Of a stretch of 32,215 nt of DNA, positions 1 to 7,705 are shown piece after piece (position 1 is the stretch's first letter; each line of letters opens with the position of its first letter). This DNA is from an uncultured Clostridia bacterium (lineage in GTDB: Bacteria > Bacillota > Clostridia > Christensenellales > Borkfalkiaceae). The stretch lies in the NCBI GenBank assembly GCA_947589235.1, contig CANQAX010000010.1:1-32215 (forward strand), read 5' to 3'. A model generated the notes under the pieces. That model did not search any database. It saw only the letters and a list, made by a program, of their open reading frames with translations, and was not told the origin of the DNA. Made by a program: the position numbers and the translations under genes.

Positions 1-534
1 TCCTCCCTCTTCCTCTCGGACAGCCGCGGGATCGCCGCGGGCGCCGTCGTCACGCCGAGCGAGACGGGCAACCGCTGCATGATGGTGGAAATTCAGACGC
101 TCATGACAAAGACGGCGTACGGGCTTCCCCGCAGAATGTCCTTGGGGATCGATCTGAATCGCCTCATCGTGCTCGTCGCCGTGCTCGAGAAGCGGTGCGG
201 GCTCGCCCTCGGCTCGCAGGACGTCTATCTGAATGCGATGGGCGGGATACGGCTGAATGAGCCGAGCGCCGACCTCGCCGTGTGCGCCGCGCTCGCCTCG
301 GCGGAGAAGATGATCCCCGTGGAGAAGTTCACCGCCGTGTTCGGAGAGGTCGGTCTCACGGGCGAAGTGCGCGGCGTGAACTTCGCCGACCGAAGGGTCA
401 ACGAGTGCGTGAAGATGGGCTTCAAGCGGGTCATTCTCCCCGCGAAGAACATGAAGGCGTGCGAAAAATTCCGCGGCAAAATCGACCTCGTCCCCGTGAC
501 CTACGTCTCGCAGATGATCAAGGCGCTGTTTTGA
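1..534 (+). CDS. radA: DNA repair protein RadA, C-terminal part (5' truncated by window edge)
   Basis: The open frame enters from the left edge and gives about 177 residues matching the C-terminal Lon-protease-like domain of RadA/Sms, the RecA-related ATPase that drives branch migration in recombinational repair. Recognisable family blocks are MVEIQTL, the FGxPRRM-like YGLPRRMSLGID, VLEKRCGL, the GGIRLNEPSADLAV block, GEVGLTGEVR and RVNECVKMGFKRVI. The zinc finger, Walker motifs and KNRFG motif must lie to the left of the window. The frame is intact to its TGA stop. An internal ATG at position 79 is not the real start because homology continues upstream of it. No clear terminator follows; the next gene has its own promoter. 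Family assignment is secure; function is from established knowledge of RadA. Confidence 0.95.
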   Translation, partial: SSLFLSDSRGIAAGAVVTPSETGNRCMMVEIQTLMTKTAYGLPRRMSLGIDLNRLIVLVAVLEKRCGLALGSQDVYLNAMGGIRLNEPSADLAVCAALASAEKMIPVEKFTAVFGEVGLTGEVRGVNFADRRVNECVKMGFKRVILPAKNMKACEKFRGKIDLVPVTYVSQMIKALF

Positions 535-595
535 AATTTTCGGTACGAATACTTCCCCGATGATGACGGGACAAAATTTTCTTAAAAATGTGATT

Positions 596-618
596 TTGTA
601 TTGCAAATTGCGATACAA
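596..618. promoter_or_regulatory. Imperfect palindrome over the relB -35 region (putative operator)
   Basis: Two 11-base arms, TTGTATTGCAA and TTGCGATACAA, are separated by one base and are inverted repeats with one mismatch. They cover the -35 hexamer of the promoter for the antitoxin gene. RelB-family antitoxins normally repress their own operon by binding such palindromes, so this is a reasonable autoregulatory operator; binding is inferred. Confidence 0.55.
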
Positions 619-629
619 TGTGCTATACT
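601..629 (+). promoter_or_regulatory. Sigma-A-type promoter for relB
   Basis: TTGCAA (601-606), a 17-base spacer and TATACT (624-629) make a near-consensus housekeeping promoter. It ends 18 bases before the start codon and the ribosome site GGAGGT (636-641) lies between. Confidence 0.7.
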
Positions 630-647
630 ATTTGTGGAGGTGACAGT

Positions 648-962
648 ATGGCAAATAAAAGTGCGAATGTTTCCGTGAGGGTCGCGCCCGAAATCAAACA
701 GCAGGCGGAGGCGGTGCTCGAAAAAATCGGGCTCCCCGTTTCCGTTCTTATCGACACGCTCTACCGGCAGATCATCTACACGGGCGGCGTCCCCTATCCC
801 CTGACCGTTCCCAAACTTCCCACGCGGGACACGATGAATGACAATGACTTCAATGCGATGATGGAGAAGGGCTATTCCCAAGCGGTAGCGGGCGAAGGAA
901 CGGAACTCGACGCCGCGTTCGACGATTTGCGCAAGGGAATCAAACATGGAGTACAAGGTTAG
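648..962 (+). CDS. relB: RelB/DinJ-family antitoxin (orphan)
   Basis: A 104-residue protein with the RelB/DinJ layout: an N-terminal ribbon-helix-helix (about residues 4-50; SANVSVRVAPEIKQQAE then VLEKIGLPVSVLIDTLYRQI) for dimerisation and DNA binding, the family-typical segment GGVPYPLTVP, and an acidic C-terminal region that would wrap the toxin. The ATG at 648 is chosen because GGAGGT sits 6 bases upstream; an earlier in-frame ATG at 618 lies inside the promoter. The next gene should be a RelE/YafQ toxin. A start codon overlapping the 3' end of relB exists (ATG at 946), but that frame stops after nine codons. The antitoxin therefore appears to be an orphan that may still act as a DNA-binding repressor. 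Confidence 0.85.
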   Translation: MANKSANVSVRVAPEIKQQAEAVLEKIGLPVSVLIDTLYRQIIYTGGVPYPLTVPKLPTRDTMNDNDFNAMMEKGYSQAVAGEGTELDAAFDDLRKGIKHGVQG

Positions 963-975
963 ATGTCCGCGTTAA
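946..975 (+). pseudogene. Remnant of the RelE/YafQ-type toxin start
   Basis: The ATG overlaps the end of relB in the arrangement usual for these operons. It reads MEYKVRCPR and then meets a TAA. The start MEYKV is typical of RelE/YafQ toxins. In another frame just beyond, SALKELDE followed by a stop resembles the next toxin segment, as if a frameshift plus deletion removed the gene. The remnant is very short, so this is an inference from position and a few residues. Confidence 0.45.
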
Positions 976-997
976 AAGAACTTGACGAATGAACATG

Positions 998-1034
998 AAA
1001 GCGGCGGTTTCCGATAATTGGAAACCGCCGCTTT
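998..1034. terminator. Perfect 15-bp hairpin between convergent relB and mrr-like genes
   Basis: Arms 998-1012 and 1020-1034 are perfectly complementary around a 7-base loop. No strong T-run follows on either strand, but position between convergent genes and stem strength suggest a bidirectional terminator, or the edge of the deletion that removed the toxin gene. Confidence 0.55.
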
Positions 1035-1085
1035 GAAATAAGAGTATTCCTCATAATAAAAAGGCGTAGGGAGGAATAGTTGCGT

Positions 1086-2087
1086 CTATTTTACTTCTTC
1101 GTCTGTCTCTTTCGCGATAGGGATATACACCATTTTCAGCGGAATGATCCTTCTGTATTTTTCATTGAGTTTATCGTAATATTTCAAGATAAGATCGACA
1201 AGTTCCGTTCCGTTGATCCCGCGGATAATCGGCGTGTTGTTGAGATAGGTGCGGGCGTTTTTCGTATAGTTGGAGAGCGTCACAAAGAGTCCGTAGTCCC
1301 CTTCACGCATTGCGCCCTTCAAAGACTGAATAGTCGTCTCCTTGATGTCTCCGTCTTGGCTCTTCACCTGAACCAGAATTCTCGGCGGAAGCTCATCTTT
1401 GTACGCCGTGATGTCAATGCCGCTATCCCCGCCATGCGGAGAAAGAGACGTCCGATACCCCATTGCCTGCAAGAGATCGGCAACAAACCCCTCCAACTCG
1501 TATCCTTTGAGTTTGCGGCTCAATTCCTTGATGATAAAGTCCTTTGTGCTTTCGATGATGTCCTCGGCAGTGGCGGCGACGCTTTCGTCCTCTTCCGCCT
1601 CCATGATGTTGCTCTTATGCCCGCGGGACAAGAGCGCGTCCAAAAACTCATCGGCATAATTTTTCACCATGAAGAACGTCATTATCGCGCCGATTTCATA
1701 GAGCGCCCCCTGCGAAAATGCGGTGCGGGGAAACTTCTTTTCCCATTTTACCTTTCTTTGTTGTACATAATCGCGCGCGTCGGGGCAATAGAAATACTCG
1801 CTCTCCACAACGCCGAGGTTGATCATTCTGTCCTGCTTGGAGGGATAGACAATATAGTCCCCCACCTGTACTTCCCGCGCAAAGCGGTAGAGCATTCCCG
1901 CGCTGTTCGCAATTCCCTGCTTGGTCGCTTGGGGATACACGCGGGCATACTTTTCCTTGAAAGCGCTCCTGTCCCCGAGCTCGGCAAGATTGCCCATTTC
2001 TCTCCACCCAATCGCAATCACTTCATCGCGCATAAAGAGCGCATCGTCGAGCGTGTGGATTCCCCAAACTTTCCTTTCTTCACTCAT
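1086..2087 (-). CDS. Mrr-like restriction endonuclease (type IV candidate)
   Basis: A 333-residue protein with two parts. The C-terminal half (about 190-305) is an Mrr_cat/PD-(D/E)xK nuclease domain: acidic helix YELEGFVADLLQAMGY (Glu197/Glu199), GGDSGIDI with Asp225, and VQVKS with Gln240 and Lys242, the catalytic D...QxK signature. The N-terminal half (about 1-150; VWGIHTL, IAIGWREMG, VGDYIVYPSKQ, LGVVESEY) resembles the EVE/PUA-like readers often found at the front of Mrr-type enzymes, which suggests recognition of a modified base. No methyltransferase or specificity subunit lies nearby, so a modification-dependent type IV role is more likely than a type II system. The ATG has GAGGAG upstream and its own promoter. 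Target modification is unknown. Confidence 0.8.
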   Translation of the reverse strand: MSEERKVWGIHTLDDALFMRDEVIAIGWREMGNLAELGDRSAFKEKYARVYPQATKQGIANSAGMLYRFAREVQVGDYIVYPSKQDRMINLGVVESEYFYCPDARDYVQQRKVKWEKKFPRTAFSQGALYEIGAIMTFFMVKNYADEFLDALLSRGHKSNIMEAEEDESVAATAEDIIESTKDFIIKELSRKLKGYELEGFVADLLQAMGYRTSLSPHGGDSGIDITAYKDELPPRILVQVKSQDGDIKETTIQSLKGAMREGDYGLFVTLSNYTKNARTYLNNTPIIRGINGTELVDLILKYYDKLNEKYRRIIPLKMVYIPIAKETDEEVK

Positions 2088-2106
2088 TGTATTTTCTCCT
2101 CAAATC

Positions 2107-2135
2107 ATTATAACAGATTATCTTTCGAGACGCAA
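2107..2135 (-). promoter_or_regulatory. Sigma-A-type promoter for the Mrr-like gene
   Basis: On the minus strand TTGCGT (2135-2130), 17 bases, TATAAT (2112-2107), followed by GAGGAG and the ATG at 2087. It is independent of the upstream tag gene, which reads toward it. Confidence 0.65.
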
Positions 2136-2142
2136 TCCTTTT

Positions 2143-2709
2143 TTATCGAAATTCGCAGGTGAGGGTATGGTCGTTGATGACGCCGATGCCTTGGAGATAG
2201 GAATATATTATGACGGGTCCGACGAATTGAAAGCCGCGTCTTTTGAGTTCCCCGCTCACCCGCTCCGAAAGCTCGTCCTTGGCGGGCATCGCGTCGCCGT
2301 CCTTCAAGCGGTGGTCGACGGTTTTTCCGTCCGTAAAGCTCCAGATGAACGCGTCGAATGAGCCGAACTCCCTCTGTACCCGCAAAAAGGCGCGCGCGTT
2401 CGTGATTGCCGCGCGGATCTTCATGCGGTTTCGGATAATTCCCCTGTCCCGCATGAGCTCCTCCACCTTCTCATCGCCGTAATTTGCGACGATTGCGGGG
2501 TCGAATCCGTCGAATGCGCGGCGGAAGTTCTCCTCCTTGCGCAGAATGAGGTCCCAATTGACCCCCGCCTGCATGCCCTCCAAGACGAGCATGGCGAAGA
2601 GCTCCCTATCCCGATGTTCGGGCTTGCACCACCGCGTGTCGTGGTAGAGAAGGGACTGTTCGGAGAGCCGCCCCTCTTCAAAGCCGAAATTGCAGCGCTT
2701 TCGTTCCAT
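2143..2709 (-). CDS. tag: DNA-3-methyladenine glycosylase I
   Basis: A 188-residue protein, the usual Tag length. It removes 3-methyladenine from alkylated DNA as the first step of base excision repair. Visible family features are the zinc-binding set Cys6, His23 (YHDTRW), His181 and Cys185 (NDHTLTCEF), the base-pocket block LEGMQAGVNW with Glu44 and Trp52, RGIIRNRMKI, and KRRGFQFVGPVIIYSYLQGIGVINDH. The residue after YHDTRW is Cys instead of the usual Gly, a small oddity. The start follows a GGGAGGG ribosome site. The gene lies only 9 bases after the stop of the alcohol dehydrogenase gene, so the two are probably co-transcribed. Confidence 0.93.
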   Translation of the reverse strand: MERKRCNFGFEEGRLSEQSLLYHDTRWCKPEHRDRELFAMLVLEGMQAGVNWDLILRKEENFRRAFDGFDPAIVANYGDEKVEELMRDRGIIRNRMKIRAAITNARAFLRVQREFGSFDAFIWSFTDGKTVDHRLKDGDAMPAKDELSERVSGELKRRGFQFVGPVIIYSYLQGIGVINDHTLTCEFR

Positions 2710-2718
2710 GTTCCCTCC

Positions 2719-3807
2719 CTACCCGAGCGAACGGACGAAGATGCGCAGGATGTCGTCCTTCGACGTCCCGAATTTGCACTTTCCGACGTTCTTGTTGTGT
2801 TCGGCGCGGGCGGCGTATCCCTCGAGCACGCCACGGGGAATCCGTTCTCGCTCGCCGAGGAGCCGCGAGAGCATCGCTTTTATCTCCTCCGTGTCCGCCC
2901 CGCACGCGGAACAAATCAAATCGAGCGCGGGAACATGCTCCTCCTCGCACAGGCGGAGGGTCTCGCCGAGGAGAAGTCCGTTCGCCCGCCCGTGCGGAAT
3001 GCCGTAGTCATAGGTGAGGAAATACCCCATGCCGTGCACGACCGTCGTGCCCGTATGCGCTATCGCCATGCCCGCAAGGCAGGAAGCCCACAGGAGCGCG
3101 TCCCGCTCCTCCTTCGACGGAGCATCGATAGACCGCATGAGGGGGAACAGAATGCGCAAGCTCTCGCGCGCGAACATCTCCGAGGCGGGTGAAGAAGAGT
3201 TCTTCAAGATGCTCTCGGCGGCGTGCGAAAAGGCGTCCATTGCCGTATTTTTGGTGATATGGGGTGGCAAAATATCGGTATAGGAGCCATCCAAGAAGGC
3301 AACTTTCGGAAAGAGCGCGGGCGAGGAAATGCTCGTCTTGGTGCGCGAAAAGTCGTCCGTCAGAATGGCGTACGGCGTGACCTCGCTGCCCGTTCCCGCC
3401 GTCGTCGGGATGTGCGCCATCGGGAGGGCGGACTGCCCGTATCCCCCCGCAAAGACGGCTTCGTCCGCCCGCTCCTCGACGGAGAGAAGGGCAATCGCCT
3501 TCGCCGCGTCCATCGGAGACCCGCCGCCGAGCCCGATGACAAAGTCGGCGCCCGCAGCTTTGAGGAGGGCGATCCCCTCCCGCACGCAGGCGAGGGTCGG
3601 GTTGGGCGCCACGCGGTCAAAGACGGTGTACATCTGCCCGTTTGCCTCGAGTGCGGCGCAGACGTCCGACAGCGCCCCGCACGCCGCGGACGACTTTCCC
3701 GTGACGATGAGGGCATGCGAGCCGAGCGGCTTGAATGCCTCGGCGCGTGCGCGCACGCACCCCCTGCCCGCGATGATGTTTGTGGGGAGATAGGAAGAAA
3801 AGTTCAT
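2719..3807 (-). CDS. Iron-containing (group III) alcohol dehydrogenase
   Basis: A 362-residue NAD(P)-dependent dehydrogenase of the Fe-ADH family. The N-terminal Rossmann-like half contains the nucleotide motif GGGSPMDAAK (94-103) and IPTTAGTGSEVTP (133-145). The helical C-terminal half carries the metal ligands Asp191 and His195 (MDAFSHA), His258 (VVHGMG) and His272 (IPHGRANG). Fe-ADHs of this length reduce aldehydes or butyraldehyde, or oxidise small alcohols and diols; the substrate cannot be read from sequence. The start is supported by GGAG just upstream. It is probably the first gene of a pair with tag. No promoter is evident in the repeat-bearing gap in front of it. Confidence 0.9.
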   Translation of the reverse strand: MNFSSYLPTNIIAGRGCVRARAEAFKPLGSHALIVTGKSSAACGALSDVCAALEANGQMYTVFDRVAPNPTLACVREGIALLKAAGADFVIGLGGGSPMDAAKAIALLSVEERADEAVFAGGYGQSALPMAHIPTTAGTGSEVTPYAILTDDFSRTKTSISSPALFPKVAFLDGSYTDILPPHITKNTAMDAFSHAAESILKNSSSPASEMFARESLRILFPLMRSIDAPSKEERDALLWASCLAGMAIAHTGTTVVHGMGYFLTYDYGIPHGRANGLLLGETLRLCEEEHVPALDLICSACGADTEEIKAMLSRLLGERERIPRGVLEGYAARAEHNKNVGKCKFGTSKDDILRIFVRSLG

Positions 3808-3899
3808 GGTTGCTCCGTTTGTTTGAGGGGAAATCGGACTTCGTTTCAGGGAAGATACACTCGGCTCCTACGGAGCCTCGGTATGAGGGGGAAACAGTT

Positions 3900-4223
3900 C
3901 GGTATGAGGATTTGGACTTCGCTCTTCGGGATTCTTCACCCCCTTGCGGGGGTTCAGAATGACGTTGGGGACACGGGTCGGAATGACGTGGAGGGCACGG
4001 TTCGGAATGACGTTGGGGCACGGGTCGGAATAACGCGATAGACCCGCACCTGCGCGTCATTCTGAGCGTAGCGAAGAATCCCGATATGAAAGTTCGGACT
4101 TTGTTCTTCGGGATTCTTCACCCCCTTTCGGGGGTTCAGAATGACGTGGGAGGGCAGGGTTCAGAATGACGTGGGAGGGCAGGGTTCAGAATGACATTGG
4201 GGCACGGGTCGTAATAACGCGAA
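3900..4223. repeat. Two diverged copies of a ~150-bp palindromic repeat unit
   Basis: The gap between adh and trmB holds two related blocks (about 3900-4040 and 4081-4223). Each runs TTCGGGATTCTTCACCCCC, then a loop and GGGGGTTCAGAATGACG, followed by three short direct repeats of the type ...TTCAGAATGACGTGGGAGGGCA. Between them, at 4055-4080, lies the reverse complement (CATTCTGAGCGTAGCGAAGAATCC). Several nested hairpins are possible. No ORF with a ribosome site or homology is seen. This resembles the intergenic CATTCTGAGC-type repeats scattered in many gut Bacillota genomes. Confidence 0.75.
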
Positions 4224-4242
4224 GGCGGCGACAAGCGGAAAG

Positions 4243-4920
4243 TTACGGCAACACTGCGACGCAGCGGCAAATTGCTTTGCCCTGCACCGTGAAATTGGCT
4301 TCGTACTCCGTGACAATGTTCTCCCGCGCGTACTCGCTCGCGTGCAGGTCGCGGGTGACCCCCTCGACGGAAAATCCCGCCGCCTCGAATTGGGAAAGGG
4401 AGTAATCGAAAAATTCCGCGCTGTCCGTCTTTTGCTCGATGACGCCGCCCGAAACGAGCAACTTTTTGTAGATTCCGAGAAATCTCTGCGAGGTGAGCCG
4501 CTGTTTCTCGCGGCTCTTTTCGGGGAGCGGCGTGGAAAAATTGAGGTAAATTTTCCGTATGCTGCGTTCGGGAATGTAGCAGGGAAGGATCTCCGCGGGA
4601 ATGTTGAGGAAGCGCACGTTGGAACGTCCCGCCGCCCGCATGCGCTCCATCGCCGTCAGAATGACGTTAGAGCACACCTCGACCGCGAGAAAGTTCACTT
4701 CGGGCTCGCGCGCCGCCTTCTCGAGGAGAAATCCCCCGTTCCCGCAGCCGATCTCGAGCTCGACGGGGGCATCGCTTCCGAAAATTTCCCCGAAGTCGAG
4801 GAGGGCGCGGTATCCTTCCGCCGCCTCCTTCAGGTTCTTGCACGGTCTCCCGCGGGCAAGCAGAACCGCCGCGCACGCCTCCATGCGCGGTTCGAGATGC
4901 CGTTTTTTCCGCATCCGCAT
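4243..4920 (-). CDS. trmB: tRNA (guanine-N7-)-methyltransferase TrmB (divergent active site)
   Basis: A 225-residue class I methyltransferase. TrmB uses S-adenosylmethionine to make m7G46 in tRNA variable loops. Seen: the SAM motif ELEIGCGNGGF (54-64), FLAVEV (78-82), NVRFLNIPAE (101-110), QRLTSQRFL (140-148), KTDSAEFFDYSL (164-175), and the TEYEANF...GKAI end (204-216). The segment normally reading N-F-(S/P)-D-P-W-P-K-K-x-H reads NFSTPLPEKSR (127-137), so the near-invariant Asp, Trp and His of this loop are absent. The domain is otherwise complete. The gene starts 3 bases after the dut stop, so dut-trmB is one operon. The altered loop leaves catalytic activity uncertain. Confidence 0.88.
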   Translation of the reverse strand: MRMRKKRHLEPRMEACAAVLLARGRPCKNLKEAAEGYRALLDFGEIFGSDAPVELEIGCGNGGFLLEKAAREPEVNFLAVEVCSNVILTAMERMRAAGRSNVRFLNIPAEILPCYIPERSIRKIYLNFSTPLPEKSREKQRLTSQRFLGIYKKLLVSGGVIEQKTDSAEFFDYSLSQFEAAGFSVEGVTRDLHASEYARENIVTEYEANFTVQGKAICRCVAVLP

Positions 4921-4923
4921 GAA

Positions 4924-5352
4924 TTACCGCTTCCCCGTGGACCCGAATCCGCCCGCGCCGCGCACCGTCTCGGAGAGTTCCCCCTCCTCGTACTCGCAGA
5001 CGTAGTAGGGCGCGACGACGAACTGTGCCACCCTGTCGCCCGTGGCGACCGTCCTCGTCTCCCTCCCGTGGTTGTGGAGGGCGACCATGATCTCGCCGCG
5101 GTAATCGCAGTCGACGACGCCCACCTTGTTGGCGGGAGCGAGGTCCTGCTTGCAGGCGAGCCCGCTCCGCGCGTACACGAGCCCGACCGTCCCCTCGGGA
5201 AGTTCGACCGCGATGCCCGTGCGGACAAAGCGGGTCTCCCCCGCGGGGATCTCGCACCCCTCGCAGGCGTACAGGTCGGCGCCCGCGGCGTATGCGGAGC
5301 CGTAGTGCGGGAGCTTTGCGTTTTCATGAAGTTTTTTGACGTTGACTTTCAT
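4924..5352 (-). CDS. dut: dUTP pyrophosphatase
   Basis: A 142-residue trimeric dUTPase, hydrolysing dUTP to dUMP and pyrophosphate and so keeping uracil out of DNA while supplying dTMP synthesis. All five family motifs are present: AGADLYA (23-29), ARSGLA (61-66), GVVDCDYRGEI (78-88), GDRVAQFV (105-112) and the P-loop-like RGAGGFGSTG (131-140). The start MKVNVKKL at 5352 is preferred over an upstream ATG because GAGGGA sits at the right distance and the upstream segment lies in the promoter. It is the first gene of dut-trmB. Confidence 0.95.
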   Translation of the reverse strand: MKVNVKKLHENAKLPHYGSAYAAGADLYACEGCEIPAGETRFVRTGIAVELPEGTVGLVYARSGLACKQDLAPANKVGVVDCDYRGEIMVALHNHGRETRTVATGDRVAQFVVAPYYVCEYEEGELSETVRGAGGFGSTGKR

Positions 5353-5368
5353 CTGTTCCCTCAAAGAG

Positions 5369-5397
5369 AGCATACAACAATCGGCGGATTTTGTCAA
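5369..5397 (-). promoter_or_regulatory. Sigma-A-type promoter for dut-trmB
   Basis: Minus strand TTGACA (5397-5392), a 17-base spacer and TATGCT (5374-5369), 16 bases before the dut start. The -35 abuts the T-tract of the glnN terminator. Confidence 0.75.
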
Positions 5398-5425
5398 GAA
5401 AAACGCCCTGCATGCGGCAGGGCGT
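5398..5425 (-). terminator. Rho-independent terminator of glnN
   Basis: Stem ACGCCCTGC / GCAGGGCGT (9 bp, 5-base loop; 5403-5425) followed on the minus strand by a run of T residues, 17 bases after the glnN stop. Confidence 0.9.
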
Positions 5426-5442
5426 ATCGCTGATTTTATGCC

Positions 5443-7521
5443 TTATTTCACGCTGTACAGGAGATCGACGTAGGTGGGGAAGGGCCAATAGTCGGCGGAA
5501 GTGAGCTTTTCCATTCCGTCGCCGAGCCGCCGCACCGCGTCCATGTCGGGCACGATGATGTGCGCCATCTTCTGCGAAGCGGGTCCCACGCCCTCGGGCA
5601 TTTCCGAAAGGTCGGTCTCGAGCTTTTTCACCGCCTCGAAGAAGGCGTCGTTCATCTTGGAGAGCTTTTCGGCAAGCTCATAGTCCGCGCCGCACGCAAA
5701 CGATTCGCTGACCGCGCGCTTGGAGGCGATGACCGAGCAGATCTCGGCGACATACCCGTTGACGGCGGGCCAAATGTCCCGCTTCGCCATGTCAATCATG
5801 GTGAGCGCCTCGATGTTGATGGTCTTGATGTAGTTCTCGAGCTGAATGTTCGCGCGGGCGACGACTTCCTTTTCGGTGTACACGCCCTGCCGCACAAAGA
5901 CGTCGATGTTCTCGCGCTTGACGAGCTCGGGAACGGCGTCGGCGGTCGTCTTGTTGTTGAGCAGTCCCCTCTTCTCCGCCTCGGGCTCCCAGTCCGGTCC
6001 GTACCCGTTGTAGTTGAAGATGATGCGGTAGTGCTCCTTCAGAAGGTTCACCGTGTAGGCGTGGCATGCCGCCTCGAAGTCCTCCGCGCCCGAGAGCGCA
6101 TCGTATGCCTCCGAGAAGAGCTGTGCCGCGATGGTGTTGAGGACGATGTTGGGGTCGGCGACGGAAGCCTGCGAGCCGAGCATGCGGAACTCGAACTTGT
6201 TCCCCGTGAAGGCGAAGGGCGAGGTGCGGTTCCTGTCCGTCGTGTCGATGGGGAAGATGGGCGATTCGGGTACGCCGATGGAACCCGGCACCGCCTTCTT
6301 GGGCACGTATGCCCTGCCGAGCACGATGCTGTCGACGAGGGCGCCGAGCTGGTCGCCGAGGTAGACGGAAAGAATGGCGGGCGGGGCTTCGTCCGCGCCG
6401 AGACGGTGATCGTTCCCCGCGGAGGCGACGGATGCGCGGAGAACGCCCTGATAGCGGTCCACCGCGGCGATGACGCACGCGAGAATGAGCATGAAGCGCG
6501 GGTTCGTCTCGGGCGATTCGCCCGGGTCGAGAAGGTTGAGCCCCGTATCGGTGGAGAGCGACCAGTTGTTGTGCTTGCCCGAGCCGTTCACGCCGTCGAA
6601 GGGCTTCTCGTGCAGAAGGCACACGAGCCCGTGCTTCTTCGCGACCTTGCGCATGAGCTCCATGGTGAGCTGGTTGTCGTCCACGGCAACGTTCGTCGTC
6701 GTGAACACGGGCGCGAGCTCGTGCTGCGCGGGGGCGACTTCGTTGTGCTTCGTCTTGGCGAAGATCCCGTAGCTCCACAGCGTCTCGTCGAGGTCGCGCA
6801 TGAACTCGGAGACGCGGGTCTTGAGCGTGCCGAAGTAGTGATCTTCAAGCTCCTGCCCGCGGGAAGGGCGGGCTCCGAAGAGCGTCCTGCCCGTGAGAAT
6901 GAGGTCGCGGCGGGCGTTGAACACTTCCTCGTCGATGAGGAAGTACTCCTGCTCGGGACCCACCGTCGTGGAGACCTTCTTGCACCCGATCCCGAACAGG
7001 CTCAAGAGCCGCTTTGCCTGCGTGTCGAGCGCGGTCATGGACTTCAGAAGGGGCGCCTTTTTATCGAGCGTCTCGCCCGTGTAGGAGACGAAGATGGTCG
7101 GGATATAGAGGGTGCCCTCCTTCACGAATGCGGGAGAAGTCGGGTCCCATGCGGTGTATCCGCGGGCATTCGCCGTGGCGCGCGCCCCTCCCGAGGGGAA
7201 GGACGAGGCGTCGGGCTCGCCAACGATGAGCGACTTCCCCGTGAGCTGCATGATGACTCTGTCGCCCGAGGGCTCGATGAAGCTGTCGTGCTTTTCCGCG
7301 GTGAGGTTGGTGAGGGGCTGGAACCAGTGGGTGTAGTGGGTCGCACCCTTGGAGACCGCCCAGTCCTTCATCGCGTTTGCGACGGCGCTCGCGATGGTGA
7401 TGTCGAGCGAAGCGCCCTCCTCTATCGTTCTCTTGAGGGACTTGTACACCTCTTTGGGCAGGGAATTTTTCATCACCTCGTCGTTAAAGACGTTGCAGCC
7501 AAACAGTTCGGTTACGTTCAT
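5443..7521 (-). CDS. glnN: Type III glutamine synthetase
   Basis: A 692-residue enzyme of the GSIII class, close to the family length of roughly 700 and far longer than GSI or GSII. It makes glutamine from glutamate, ammonia and ATP. Catalytic-core motifs visible are GPEQEYFL (188-195), [13 protein letters not shown] (259-271), the ATP/glutamate block [11 protein letters not shown] (311-321), and [12 protein letters not shown] further on. The long GSIII N-terminal region ([14 protein letters not shown]..., [21 protein letters not shown]) is also present. The ATG at 7521 follows AAGGAG; an ATG 60 bases earlier lies in the promoter. It is monocistronic, with its own promoter and terminator. A palindrome CAAACGTTTG touches the -35 and may bind a regulator. 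Confidence 0.96.
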   Translation of the reverse strand: MNVTELFGCNVFNDEVMKNSLPKEVYKSLKRTIEEGASLDITIASAVANAMKDWAVSKGATHYTHWFQPLTNLTAEKHDSFIEPSGDRVIMQLTGKSLIVGEPDASSFPSGGARATANARGYTAWDPTSPAFVKEGTLYIPTIFVSYTGETLDKKAPLLKSMTALDTQAKRLLSLFGIGCKKVSTTVGPEQEYFLIDEEVFNARRDLILTGRTLFGARPSRGQELEDHYFGTLKTRVSEFMRDLDETLWSYGIFAKTKHNEVAPAQHELAPVFTTTNVAVDDNQLTMELMRKVAKKHGLVCLLHEKPFDGVNGSGKHNNWSLSTDTGLNLLDPGESPETNPRFMLILACVIAAVDRYQGVLRASVASAGNDHRLGADEAPPAILSVYLGDQLGALVDSIVLGRAYVPKKAVPGSIGVPESPIFPIDTTDRNRTSPFAFTGNKFEFRMLGSQASVADPNIVLNTIAAQLFSEAYDALSGAEDFEAACHAYTVNLLKEHYRIIFNYNGYGPDWEPEAEKRGLLNNKTTADAVPELVKRENIDVFVRQGVYTEKEVVARANIQLENYIKTINIEALTMIDMAKRDIWPAVNGYVAEICSVIASKRAVSESFACGADYELAEKLSKMNDAFFEAVKKLETDLSEMPEGVGPASQKMAHIIVPDMDAVRRLGDGMEKLTSADYWPFPTYVDLLYSVK

Positions 7522-7552
7522 ACGCGCTCCTTGTCTACCGTATTTCCCTACA

Positions 7553-7588
7553 ATTATATGATTTTGGCGGGTCGAAGTCAAACGTTTG
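7553..7588 (-). promoter_or_regulatory. Promoter of glnN with palindrome over the -35
   Basis: Minus strand TTGACT (7581-7576), 17 bases, TATAAT (7558-7553). The 10-base palindrome CAAACGTTTG (7579-7588) overlaps the upstream edge of the -35. It does not match the GlnR consensus that I know; its role is open. Confidence 0.7.
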
Positions 7589-7668
7589 CCGACGCTTTTT
7601 TTCTTTCATCTCCCGAATGTCGGATATAAACGGAAATTATACCTTCCGCACCCAACCCGTCGGAACAT

Positions 7669-7697
7669 GAAAACCCCCTTGCCTTGGGGCAAGGGGG
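7669..7697 (-). terminator. Rho-independent terminator of the 7706-8770 lipoprotein gene
   Basis: A 10-bp perfect stem (CCCCCTTGCC / GGCAAGGGGG, 7674-7697) with a 4-base loop, then T residues on the minus strand, directly after the lipoprotein stop. Confidence 0.88.
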
Positions 7698-7705
7698 GGA
7701 AGATG

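Noticed and set aside
5560..7629. Plus-strand open frame of 689 codons opposite glnN
   Set aside because: Shadow of the GSIII gene caused by GC-rich third positions; no ribosome site, no family.
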